Below are positions 46,817 through 58,372 of a stretch of 64,000 nt of DNA, piece after piece. The stretch comes from CAVUCH01 sp963697705. Lineage in GTDB: Bacteria > Acidobacteriota > Vicinamibacteria > Vicinamibacterales > JAENWD01. A program made the translations under genes and the position numbers. The stretch is from assembly GCA_963697705.1 (NCBI GenBank), contig CAVOPA010000019.1, positions 310,001-374,000 of the forward strand. Reading direction: 5' to 3'. Each line of letters begins with the position of its first letter. The first letter of the stretch is position 1. A model generated the notes under the pieces. That model ran no database searches. It had not been told where the DNA came from and saw nothing but the letters and a program-made list of their open reading frames with translations.

Positions 46817-48418
46817 ATGTCCTGCCGCACACGCCTCACGGGGCTCCTCGCGTGCTCCCTCGTCATGATCGGCCCGCACTCCGGCTTCGGGGCCGGGCCG
46901 AAGATGCGCACGCTCTCGCGGCAGGTGTTCGAAGACAAAATCCGCGGCGGGTGGGCCGGGCAGATGATCGGCGTGTCGTTCGGCGCGCCCACCGAGTTCC
47001 GCTCGAACGGCAAGATCATCGCAGGCGACCTGCCGGCCTGGACGCCGAACCGTATCGAGAACGCTATCGATCAAGATGACCTGTACGTGGAGATGACCTT
47101 CGCTGCCGTGATGGATCGCACCGGCCTGAACGCGACATCCGAGCAGTACGGCGAAGCGTTCCGCACGTCGAAGTACCGGCTGTGGCACGCCAACGCGGGT
47201 GCGCGCCGCCTGCTCGATCGCGGCATCAAGGCACCGTGGTCGGGACACCCGAAATACAACGTTCACGCCAACGACATCGACTTCCAGATCGAGGCCGACT
47301 TCATCGGGCTGATGACGCCCGGGCTGCCGGCCGACGCCACGCGCTATGCCGAGCGCGTCGGCCGGGTCATGAACTACGGCGACGGTCTCTATGGCGGCGT
47401 GTTCGTGGCGAGCATGTACGCGGCCGCGTTCTTCGAGCAGGACCCGCGGAAGGTCGTCGAGGCCGGCCTGGCGAGCCTGCCGGCGGAGAGCGGTTACGCG
47501 CGAATCATCCGCGACGTGCTGCGGTGGTCGGCGGAGAACCGGACCGACTGGCGGCGCACCTGGCAGCTCATCGAGGACACCTGGGACAAGAACGACGCGT
47601 GTCCCGATGGTTCGCTGCAGCCGTTCAACATCGATGCGCGCTTGAACGGCGCCTACATCGCACTGGGATTGCTCTACGGCGCGCGCGAGTTCGATCGCAC
47701 GCTCGACGTCTCCACCCGTGCCGGCCAGGATTCGGACTGCAACCCCTCGAGCGCCGCGGGAATTCTCGGTGTGATGCTCGGCTACGACGCCATCCCCCAG
47801 CGCTGGAAAGGCGGCCTGCCCGCGCTCGCCGATCGGAAGTTCGCCTACACCGACTACTCGTTCAACGACATCGTGGCATCAACGATCGCTCGCGCCGCGA
47901 AGGTGATCGAAAAGGCCGGCGGCACCGTGACGGCGACCGGCATCGAGGTCCCCTCCCAGGCGGCCCGTCCGCCCAGGCTCGAGCAGTGGGACATGGGCGT
48001 TCCCGACCGCCGCATCGCGGTGAAAGACAACGCGTGGGCGTGGAAAGGAGAGTGGGCCACCCCGCCCGGCACGATGGACCACAACGCGCCGGACGCGAGA
48101 GCGGCGACGATGGCCGGCGCCGAAGCGACGCTGACCTTCACGGGATCCGCGGTTACCGTCCTCGGCGTGATGAGCCAGGCGGGCGGACGGGCCGACGTGT
48201 TCCTGGACGGCGCGCGCGCAGGAGAAATCGACGCCTACATCCCGCCCGACACGACCGACAACGCCCTGTGGCACTCGTACGGTCTCCCCAACCGCGCGCA
48301 CACCGTGCGCATCGTCACCCGCGCTGACAAATCCGATCGCTCACGCGGGACGGTCGTGGCGCTGACCGGTGCAGTCACGTACCGGCCCACTGAAACGGAC
48401 CGAGAACGGTCCGTGTAG
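46817..48418 (+). CDS. exported ADP-ribosylglycohydrolase family protein with C-terminal binding domain
   Basis: A 533-residue secreted protein. A signal peptide (about 1-27) is followed by the ADP-ribosylglycohydrolase fold: IRGGWAGQMIGVSFGAPTEF, VMNYGDGLYGGVF and the metal-site GQDSDCNPSSAAGILGVMLG. Residues about 400-510 form a beta domain (ATLTFTGSAVTVLGVMSQ, RADVFLDGARAGEID) like carbohydrate-binding modules. The enzyme would hydrolyse N- or O-ribosyl bonds outside the cytoplasm. It is divergent from rbsB. The TAG stop is part of a REP GTAG head. Confidence 0.85.
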   Translation: MSCRTRLTGLLACSLVMIGPHSGFGAGPKMRTLSRQVFEDKIRGGWAGQMIGVSFGAPTEFRSNGKIIAGDLPAWTPNRIENAIDQDDLYVEMTFAAVMDRTGLNATSEQYGEAFRTSKYRLWHANAGARRLLDRGIKAPWSGHPKYNVHANDIDFQIEADFIGLMTPGLPADATRYAERVGRVMNYGDGLYGGVFVASMYAAAFFEQDPRKVVEAGLASLPAESGYARIIRDVLRWSAENRTDWRRTWQLIEDTWDKNDACPDGSLQPFNIDARLNGAYIALGLLYGAREFDRTLDVSTRAGQDSDCNPSSAAGILGVMLGYDAIPQRWKGGLPALADRKFAYTDYSFNDIVASTIARAAKVIEKAGGTVTATGIEVPSQAARPPRLEQWDMGVPDRRIAVKDNAWAWKGEWATPPGTMDHNAPDARAATMAGAEATLTFTGSAVTVLGVMSQAGGRADVFLDGARAGEIDAYIPPDTTDNALWHSYGLPNRAHTVRIVTRADKSDRSRGTVVALTGAVTYRPTETDRERSV

Positions 48419-48771
48419 TGCCCGCCTTCAGGCGGGCTGATCCGGTAGTGCGGCCTCGGCGGGCCAAGGCCCGCGCCTACCGGTGGCCGCAGGTCAGAGT
48501 CAGCCACTCACTGGGTGCAGCAGCCCTGCATGCGGTCCGGTACGGTATCGTCGTTCCTCGTCGTCAGGCCGCCGTCATCACGGCTCGAATGCCGGTCGGC
48601 CTCGCTTCCCAGTCGTATACCCGATCGGGACAGCGCCTGCAGGCGGGCACTACGCGGAACAGACACGGTGTCGCGCCTGAAGGCGATTACGCGGAAGAGG
48701 CACGGCGGCGCCGCTGAACGCGGGCACTACGGAACAGGCCGTGGGCCGCGCTGAATCGGGCCACGGCGGGC
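48415..48771. repeat. REP cluster and degenerate 39-bp array
   Basis: Direct REPs start at 48415 and 48446. Inverted, decayed copies lie at about 48633, 48673 and 48710, separated by GGAACAG-like spacers of similar length. No gene lies in 48419-48812; the 48460-48620 stretch shows nothing else. Confidence 0.65.
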
Positions 48772-48812
48772 AAGAGCCGCAGCCCCAGCCCCAGCTCGCA
48801 GCAGCCCGTGCT

Positions 48813-50063
<1,251 letters not shown>

Positions 50064-50257
50064 GGATGTGTCCTTGCCGAGAGGGCGCGCCGGACGCCGG
50101 TGCGCCGGGGAACGGGTATGAAACATGATGGGGCCGACCGCCCCAGACCAAACGTCCCAACGTACTTCCGGCCCAGCCGTGAAGTCAAGGGAGCTCAGGC
50201 GAGCCAAGTCCTTGAAAATGCGCCGCTTCAGCGTGCTCGGCGGACGCGGCCCGACGG

Positions 50258-50263
50258 TATAAT
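50258..50263 (+). promoter_or_regulatory. -10 box of methylmalonyl-CoA mutase
   Basis: A perfect TATAAT ends 9 bases before the mcmA ATG, so the transcript would have almost no 5' leader. The bases between (GGGTGGCTT) resemble those at the valS start. Confidence 0.5.
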
Positions 50264-50272
50264 GGGTGGCTT

Positions 50273-51970
<1,698 letters not shown>

Positions 51971-51971
<1 letters not shown>

Positions 51972-52067
51972 ACTCCGGACTCCCGGCTTCGGACTCCAGG
52001 CCGCGTCCAGGCGTTGACGCCCGAGCGTGACACGGCCCGGAGTCCGGAGCCCGGAGCCTGGAGCCAG
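51971..52067. repeat. 7-bp-periodic inverted repeat (mcmA / mcmB)
   Basis: Left arm 51971-52003 steps as GACTCCG, GACTCCC, GGCTTCG, GACTCCA. Right arm 52034-52067 steps as CCCGGAG, TCCGGAG, CCCGGAG, CCTGGAG. It lies between two genes of one enzyme. Confidence 0.65.
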
Positions 52068-52077
52068 CCAGCGTTGT

Positions 52078-52482
52078 ATGTCCAAGATCCGCGTCATCAT
52101 CGCCAAGCCTGGTCTCGACGGTCACGACCGCGGGGCGAAAGTGATTGCCCGCGCGCTTCGGGACGCGGGGATGGAAGTGGTGTACACCGGGCTGCGCCAG
52201 ACACCCGAGCAGATCGTGAGCGCGGCCCTGCAGGAAGACGCCGACGTGATCGGCCTGTCGATCCTCTCGGGCGCGCACAATCACATCTGCCCGCGCGTGA
52301 TGGAGTTGCTGCAGGAGAAAGGCCTCACCGACGTGCTCGTCGTGGTCGGCGGCATCATCCCAGACGTCGACATGCCGAAGCTGCGCGCGATCGGCATCGA
52401 CGGCATCTTCCTGCCCGGTACCCCCATGCAGGCGATCGCCGACTACATCACGGCGCACGTCCGCACCCGCCAGGAGACGTAG
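52078..52482 (+). CDS. mcmB: methylmalonyl-CoA mutase B12-binding (beta) subunit
   Basis: Carries adenosylcobalamin for the alpha subunit. The 134-residue flavodoxin-like domain shows KPGLDGHDRGAKV, with the DxHxxG lower ligand histidine, GLSILSGAHNHICPRVMELL, VVVGGIIP and FLPGTPMQAIADYI. It follows the alpha gene after a 107-base spacer that is mostly heptad repeat. Confidence 0.95.
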   Translation: MSKIRVIIAKPGLDGHDRGAKVIARALRDAGMEVVYTGLRQTPEQIVSAALQEDADVIGLSILSGAHNHICPRVMELLQEKGLTDVLVVVGGIIPDVDMPKLRAIGIDGIFLPGTPMQAIADYITAHVRTRQET

Positions 52483-52564
52483 CCGGCTCACGCCTCCCGT
52501 CAGGTGCCACGTCCGCCTCAGGAGAATCCGACAACCGAAACATATTGAAGGCGGGGCACGGTGG

Positions 52565-53615
52565 ATGACTTCTAAGGGACACAAGCTGCTGCTCGCCGAC
52601 GACAGCGTCACGATCCGGCACGTGGTGGAGGCGACGTTTGCCGGCGAGGCCATCGAGGTGGTGACGGTGAGCGACGGCGCTGCCGCGATTGCGCGGCTCG
52701 AGGCCGAGCCTCCAGACGTCGTTCTCGCGGACATCGGGATGCCCGGCCAGGATGGCTACGCCGTGGCGCTGCACGTGCGGCGAACGCCGGCATTGGCGCA
52801 TATCCCTGTCATTCTGCTGACGGGGGCGTTCGATCCGGTCGATTACGCACGCGCGCGCGAAGCGGGGTGTGCCGGCGTAGCTGGTCAAGCCGTTCGATCC
52901 GCAGATGCTCGTGGGGCGCGTGCGGCAGCTGCTCGAGTTCGAATCGGCGCCCGGCGCGGCGGCTGCCGCCTCGCGGCTCGGTGAAGCGGAGCCGTCGGTG
53001 CCCGCAGGTTCGCTGCCCGCGGGGCCGCCGTATTCGGCGGGCGTGGACGCGACCGCGCAGCGGGCCGGGGTCGAGGACTACTTCGAGCGGCTCGACCGCG
53101 CGTTCGCGACCTTGGGCACAGCGGGCGCGGCGACGCCGCCGGACAGCACGCGGCCAGCCGCCGTTTCTGCTCCGACGAACGTGCTGGCAGTGTCCGGTCG
53201 CGCCCAAGATGCTCCGGCAACAATCGTCGCCGGCGACGACATCAAGCACCCCGCGATCGAGCCTGAGCCGTCTCCTCCGACCGCGTCAACAGGCGTCGAG
53301 ACTCCGATGCTCCAGATCGATCACGCCGCCAGTTCTCACGAGCGTCACGGTCTGGACGTTCCCTCGCCGCCAGCGCTGCGCGACGCTTTCACCGCGCTCC
53401 TCGCGATGGAGCAGGGCCACCCGCTGCCGAAAGCGGCCGGTGGATGGATGCCAGCCGTCGATGCCGCAATGATGGAGCAGATCGCCCGCGGGGTAGCCAG
53501 GGAGATCGCGGAGGCCGTGATTCGCGATCTCGCGCCCGAGATCGTGTCGCAGGTGGCCGAGCGTCTGGTGCGAGAAGAGATCGCGCGGCTCCCCGCTAAC
53601 TCTCGCAACCGGTAG
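52565..53615 (+). CDS. response regulator (receiver domain plus C-terminal helical region), frame broken
   Basis: The receiver domain spans residues 1-125: KLLLADDSVTIRH, the phospho-acceptor Asp56 in VVLADIGMP, the switch residue Thr86 in ILLTGAF. At about 52879 an extra base breaks the frame just before the conserved LVKPFDP (Lys), which continues in the next frame. The C-terminal part has a variable Pro/Ala linker and ends in a conserved-looking helix (VAREIAEAVIRDLAPEIVSQ). No DNA-binding domain is visible. It may scaffold or act in gliding/chemotaxis-type signalling, but no partner is adjacent. Confidence 0.8.
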
Positions 53616-53616
53616 A

Positions 53617-53803
53617 GTACCGACGTGGAAGACCTGTGTCGATGCGGCCCAGGGGCGCTCATTGAATTCGCTTTGCAGCTACGAATACTTGGGTTTATCG
53701 ATCTTTGTCTGCCCAAACGGATCAGCTATTGTGCAACGAATGTACTTGATCCGGAAAAACGGATCGTCGATGCTGCCGGCTGGTTCTTCGTTGGAGGGGC
53801 GCA
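53617..53803. other. low-GC leader with a short hairpin
   Basis: The stretch is visibly poorer in GC than its surroundings. GATCCG (53748-53753) and CGGATC (53760-53765) form a 6-bp stem with a GAAAAA loop. GGAGG (53793-53797) is a good ribosome site for the small gene that follows. Confidence 0.4.
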
Positions 53804-53989
53804 ATGTCGACCTGCCTCTACACGCTCTGGGCCACCACACGCGCGCGCTGTGAGGTGCTCGCCGATCCGGTCCGCAACCTGACGGTGTTCGTCTGGGTGG
53901 GCAGTACCCTGGTGTTCCAGGCCGTGGTCTCGACCAGCACCGAAGCGCTGTCCCTCGCAGCCGACCTGCAGCGCATTTACGGAACCTGA
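53804..53989 (+). CDS. small hypothetical protein (61 residues)
   Basis: Reads MSTCLYTLWATTRARCE, then NLTVFVWVGSTLVFQAVVST and AADLQRIYGT. It looks like a compact alpha/beta fold with two cysteines near the start and no membrane helix or signal. GGAGG 6 bases upstream supports translation. I do not recognise a family. It sits alone between the response regulator and valS. Confidence 0.55.
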   Translation: MSTCLYTLWATTRARCEVLADPVRNLTVFVWVGSTLVFQAVVSTSTEALSLAADLQRIYGT

Positions 53990-54070
53990 GCTCGGCTCGT
54001 CGACGCCTCGGTGCCCAGGCAACCTACTTGCCTTGCAGCCACGCGTCTCCACCCAGTACGATGGGCGGCT

Positions 54071-56641
54071 ATGACCGTCACCGATCTTCCTGGCGGAGCC
54101 ATCCGCCTGCCCGATAAACCCGCCCTCGAGGGTCTCGAAGCCAAGTGGACCGAACGGTGGGAGCGCGACGGCGTCTACCGCTTCGATCGAGCGAAAACGA
54201 GGCCCGAGATCTACGCCATCGACACGCCGCCGCCGACCGTCAGCGGATCGCTCCACGTCGGGCATGTCTTCTCGTACACGCATACCGACATCATCGCGCG
54301 GTATCAGCGGATGCGCGGGCGCGAGGTGTTCTATCCGATGGGGTGGGATGACAACGGCCTGCCCACCGAGCGCCGGGTGCAGAACTACTTCGGCGTGCGG
54401 TGCGATCCGTCGCTGCCCTACGACCCCTCGTTTGCGCCGCCGGACAAGCCGCTGAAGCACGCGATTCCCGTTTCGCGGCCGAACTTCATCGAGCTCTGCG
54501 AGCGGCTGACCGCGGAAGACGAGAAGGCGTTCGAGGCGCTCTGGCGCACGCTCGGCCTCTCGGTCGACTGGTCGCTGACCTACACGACGGTAGGAAAGGA
54601 AGCGCAACGCGTTTCGCAGCGTGCCTTCGTGCGCCTGCTGGAGCGGGGAGCGGCCTATCAGCTCGAGGCGCCGACGCTCTGGGACATCGACTTCCGCACC
54701 GCGGTGGCCCAGGCGGAGCTCGAGGACCGCGAGGTCCCGGGCGCGTACCACCGCGTCCGCTTCGCGAGGGCCGATGGCAGCGGCTTCGTCGAGATCGACA
54801 CCACGCGCCCGGAGTTGATCCCGGCGTGCGTGGCGCTGGTGGCGCATCCCGACGACGAGCGGTATCAAGCGCTCTTCGGGACCGATGTCATCACGCCGCT
54901 CTTCCACGCGCGGGTGCCGGTGCGGGCACACCCGCTCGCCAACCCCGAGAAGGGTACCGGCGCGGCGATGATCTGCACGTTTGGCGACGTCACCGACGTC
55001 ACCTGGTGGCGCGAGCTGTCGTTGCCCGTCCGCGCGGTGCTGCTGCCCGACGGCCGCTTCCGGTCGATCGCGTGGGGTGCCGGCGAGTGGGAGACGACCG
55101 ATCCGGCGCGAGCCCAGGAGACATACGACCAGGTGGCAGGATTGTCGGCGCAGAAGGCGCGCGCGAAGATCGTCGAGCGGCTCGGCGCGACCGGCGATCT
55201 GCTCGGCGACGTGCGTCCGATTACGCACCCGGTGAAGTTCTACGAGAAGGGCGATCGGCCGCTCGAGATCATCACCAGCCGGCAGTGGTTCATCAAGACC
55301 ATTCAGTTCCGCGAGGAGCTGATCGCGCGCGGCCGCGAGCTGACGTGGCAGCCGCCGTTCATGCGGTCCCGCTACGAGAACTGGGTGGAGGGCCTGAACG
55401 GCGACTGGTGTGTCAGCCGTCAACGGTTCTTCGGGGTGCCGTTTCCCGTCTGGTATCCGCTGGCGGGCGATGGCCGCGTGCTCTACGACCGGGCGATCGT
55501 GGCGACGGAAGATCAGCTGCCGACGGATCCCTCCACCGATGTGCCGGCCGGGTACACGGCGGAGCAACGGGATCAGCCGAACGGGTTCACCGGCGATCCG
55601 GACGTCATGGACACCTGGGCCACATCGTCGCTCACCCCGCAGATCGCCGGAGAGTGGGCCGACGATCCGGATCTCTTCGCCCGCATCTTCCCGATGGACC
55701 TCCGGCCGCAGGCGCACGACATCATCCGGACGTGGCTCTTCTACACGATTGCGCGCGCGCATCTCGAGCACGGCAGCGTGCCCTGGACCAACACCGCGAT
55801 CTCGGGCTGGGTGCTCGATCCCGATCGCAAGAAGATGTCGAAATCGAAGGGCAATGTCGTCACGCCGATGGCATTGCTCGACGAGCACGGATCCGACGGC
55901 GTGCGCTACTGGGCGGCGAGCGGACGGCCCGGCACCGACACGGCGTTCGATCCAGGACAGATGAAAGTGGGCCGGCGGCTGGCGATCAAGCTGTTGAACG
56001 CGTCCAAGTTCGCGCTTGGCCGGGCCGAGCCTCGTGGTGCGGTCACGGCGCCGATCGATCGGGGCATGCTCACGAGCCTCGCACGTCTGGTGGAGGACTC
56101 GACGGCGCAGCTCGACACCTATAACTACGCGACGGTGCTGGAGCGTGCCGAGCGTTGGTTCTGGTCGTTCTGTGACGATTACCTCGAGCTCGTCAAGAAC
56201 CGGCGCTATGGTGCGCAGGGCGAGGCGCTGGCCGGCTCCGCGAACAGCGCGCTGGTCGTGGCGCTCAATTCGATCCTCCGGGTTTTCGCCCCGTTTCTGC
56301 CGTTCGTGACCGAGGAAGTCTGGTCCTGGTGGCGTGACGGCTCGGTGCATCGGGCGTCCTGGCCAACGGCAGCGGAACTCGAGGAGTACATCGACGGACC
56401 GGATCCTGAGGGTGCGCTCGCGCTGGAGCGCGCCGCGCTCGTCCTCGGGGAGGTGCGCAAGTCGAAATCGGAAGGCAAGCGCCCGCTCACGACGCCGGTC
56501 ACGGCGCTGATCGTCCGCGACACGGCAGCGAACCTTGCGGCGCTCCGCACGGGCCTCGCCGACGTTCAGTCGGCGGGGTACATCGAGTCGATCGAACTGG
56601 TCGAGGCCGACACGTTCGGCGCGACGGTCACCCTCGCATAG
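54071..56641 (+). CDS. valS: valyl-tRNA synthetase
   Basis: Charges tRNA-Val. The 856-residue product has the class I motifs SLHVGHVFSYTHTDIIARY and KMSKSKGNVVTP, the editing domain (EIDTTRPELIPACVALVAHP) and the anticodon domain. It ends without the long coiled-coil tail of the E. coli enzyme, as in the shorter bacterial and archaeal ValS group. A TACGAT box 8 bases before the ATG and no SD suggest a leaderless transcript. Confidence 0.95.
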   Translation: MTVTDLPGGAIRLPDKPALEGLEAKWTERWERDGVYRFDRAKTRPEIYAIDTPPPTVSGSLHVGHVFSYTHTDIIARYQRMRGREVFYPMGWDDNGLPTERRVQNYFGVRCDPSLPYDPSFAPPDKPLKHAIPVSRPNFIELCERLTAEDEKAFEALWRTLGLSVDWSLTYTTVGKEAQRVSQRAFVRLLERGAAYQLEAPTLWDIDFRTAVAQAELEDREVPGAYHRVRFARADGSGFVEIDTTRPELIPACVALVAHPDDERYQALFGTDVITPLFHARVPVRAHPLANPEKGTGAAMICTFGDVTDVTWWRELSLPVRAVLLPDGRFRSIAWGAGEWETTDPARAQETYDQVAGLSAQKARAKIVERLGATGDLLGDVRPITHPVKFYEKGDRPLEIITSRQWFIKTIQFREELIARGRELTWQPPFMRSRYENWVEGLNGDWCVSRQRFFGVPFPVWYPLAGDGRVLYDRAIVATEDQLPTDPSTDVPAGYTAEQRDQPNGFTGDPDVMDTWATSSLTPQIAGEWADDPDLFARIFPMDLRPQAHDIIRTWLFYTIARAHLEHGSVPWTNTAISGWVLDPDRKKMSKSKGNVVTPMALLDEHGSDGVRYWAASGRPGTDTAFDPGQMKVGRRLAIKLLNASKFALGRAEPRGAVTAPIDRGMLTSLARLVEDSTAQLDTYNYATVLERAERWFWSFCDDYLELVKNRRYGAQGEALAGSANSALVVALNSILRVFAPFLPFVTEEVWSWWRDGSVHRASWPTAAELEEYIDGPDPEGALALERAALVLGEVRKSKSEGKRPLTTPVTALIVRDTAANLAALRTGLADVQSAGYIESIELVEADTFGATVTLA

Positions 56642-56675
56642 CGGCTCCGTATCCGTCAGCGGTCGTACGCGCCGT

Positions 56676-57524
56676 ATGTCCCTATCCGAGTCGGCCTATC
56701 GCGATATCGTCAGCCGCGCCCTGGCCGAAGACATCGGGCCTGGCGACGTGACGACGAACGCCACCGTGCCGGCGGGTGCGCGCGGGCACGGCGTGCTGCT
56801 CGCCAAATCCACGCTCGTCGTCGCTGGAATGGCGGTCGCCGCCGCAGCCTTCGAGCTCGTCGATCCGGCGGCCGTGTTGACGCCGCGCGCCGACGAGGGC
56901 GCGGCGTGCGAGCCGGGGGCAATCATCGGGGAGGTGCGAGGGCCCGCGCGCGCGCTGCTCACGGCCGAACGGGTCGCGCTCAACTTCCTGCAGCGTCTGT
57001 CGGGCGTGGCCACGCTCACTCGACGCTTCGTCGAGGCATCCGGCGGCCGGATTACGATCCTGGACACGCGGAAGACCACGCCCGGGCTGCGGGCGCTGGA
57101 GAAGTACGCCGTGCGCATGGGTGGTGGCACGAACCACCGCTTCGGTCTGTACGACGCGTTCCTGATCAAGGACAACCACATCCGGCTGGCCGGGGGGATC
57201 GGATCCGCGGTTCGCGCGGCGAGACACATGCGGGCGGATCTCGCGATCGAGGTCGAGGCCCAGAGCCTCGAGCAGGTCGATGACGCGCTGGCGGCGGGAG
57301 TCGAGATTCTTCTGGTAGACAACCTGCCGCTCGATGCCGTTCGTGAAGCCGTGCGTCGGGCCCGCGGCCGCGCCAAGGTGGAGATCTCGGGTGGCGTCAC
57401 GCTCGACCGGATCACCGCGCTGGCGGAGACGGGCGCGGATCTCGTCTCCGTGGGAGCGCTCACGCACTCTGCTCCGGCCGCAGACATCAGCCTTGAAATC
57501 GAGCTGGAGCCCGGGCTCGCATGA
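56676..57524 (+). CDS. nadC: nicotinate-nucleotide pyrophosphorylase (carboxylating)
   Basis: Makes nicotinate mononucleotide from quinolinate and PRPP in NAD synthesis. The 282 residues show EDIGPGDVTT, LNFLQRLSGVATLTRRFV, ILDTRKTTPGLRALEKYAVRM, the quinolinate-binding HRFGLYDAFLIKDNHI and VEISGGVTLDRI. nadA and nadB are not adjacent. It overlaps birA by ATGA. Confidence 0.96.
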   Translation: MSLSESAYRDIVSRALAEDIGPGDVTTNATVPAGARGHGVLLAKSTLVVAGMAVAAAAFELVDPAAVLTPRADEGAACEPGAIIGEVRGPARALLTAERVALNFLQRLSGVATLTRRFVEASGGRITILDTRKTTPGLRALEKYAVRMGGGTNHRFGLYDAFLIKDNHIRLAGGIGSAVRAARHMRADLAIEVEAQSLEQVDDALAAGVEILLVDNLPLDAVREAVRRARGRAKVEISGGVTLDRITALAETGADLVSVGALTHSAPAADISLEIELEPGLA

Positions 57525-58372
57525 ACGTGCCCTCGGACGCCGATTCCGGCCTCGCGTTGGCCCTCGCGGCGCATGCCGCCCGGATACGGCCGTTCGGCTC
57601 GCGAATCGTGCACCTCGCGTCTGTGGGCTCCACCAACGACGTAGCGGGCCAGCTCGCGACCGATGGCGCACCAGAAGGCACGCTCGTCGTCGCGGACGCG
57701 CAGACCGCCGGGCGTGGGCGTATGGGTCACGCCTGGTACTCGCCGCCGCTCGCCGGCCTGTATGTCTCGGTCGTACTACGGCCCCCGCGTGCATGGCTCG
57801 CGGCGGCACCTCAGTCGATGGCGCTGGTGACGCTCGCGGCGGGTGTCGCGCTGGCGAACGGGCTGCGGGCGGCATGCGGTCTGGCCGCTGCGATCAAGTG
57901 GCCGAACGACGTCGTGGTGCATCGGAGCGACGCGGCTTCAGGTGCGCGCACGTGGCGGAAGGTGGCCGGCATCCTGGCCGAAGGCGCGGCGAGCGGGAGC
58001 GAGCTGCAGCATGTCGTGCTCGGGTGCGGCGCCAACCTGGGTCGTGTGGCATACCCGTCCGATATCGCCTCGACGGCGAGCTCGATCGAAGAGGAGACTG
58101 GCCGCCCTGTGGACAGAACCGCGGTGCTCGTCGAGACGCTCGCTGCGTTGTCGCACGAGTACGCCGCCCTCGTGGCCGGCGACGGCGATGCGGTGCTGGC
58201 GCGTTGGCGCGCCCTGTCGCCGTCAGCCGAAGGGGCGGCGGTGGTCTGGCGTGAGGGCGAGACTCAGATCGCCGGGATGACATCTGGCGTCGATCGCACC
58301 GGTGCGTTGCTCGTTCGCGCACCGGGCGGCGAGACTCGAGCGATCCGCGCGGGCGAGGTGATTTGGCTGTGA
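57521..58372 (+). CDS. birA: biotin-[acetyl-CoA-carboxylase] ligase
   Basis: Attaches biotin to carboxylase carrier domains. The 283-residue protein is of the group I type without the DNA-binding repressor domain. It shows ASVGSTNDVAGQLA, the biotin/ATP loop TAGRGRMGHAWYSPP, the lysine motif KWPNDVVV and VAGILAEGA. The ATG overlaps the nadC stop and its own stop overlaps the next gene's GTG (GTGA), so three genes are coupled. Confidence 0.92.
   Translation: MNVPSDADSGLALALAAHAARIRPFGSRIVHLASVGSTNDVAGQLATDGAPEGTLVVADAQTAGRGRMGHAWYSPPLAGLYVSVVLRPPRAWLAAAPQSMALVTLAAGVALANGLRAACGLAAAIKWPNDVVVHRSDAASGARTWRKVAGILAEGAASGSELQHVVLGCGANLGRVAYPSDIASTASSIEEETGRPVDRTAVLVETLAALSHEYAALVAGDGDAVLARWRALSPSAEGAAVVWREGETQIAGMTSGVDRTGALLVRAPGGETRAIRAGEVIWL

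Noticed and set aside
52034..52080. Cobalamin riboswitch before mcmB
   Set aside because: The structured-looking sequence is the 7-bp inverted repeat and has no B12-box.
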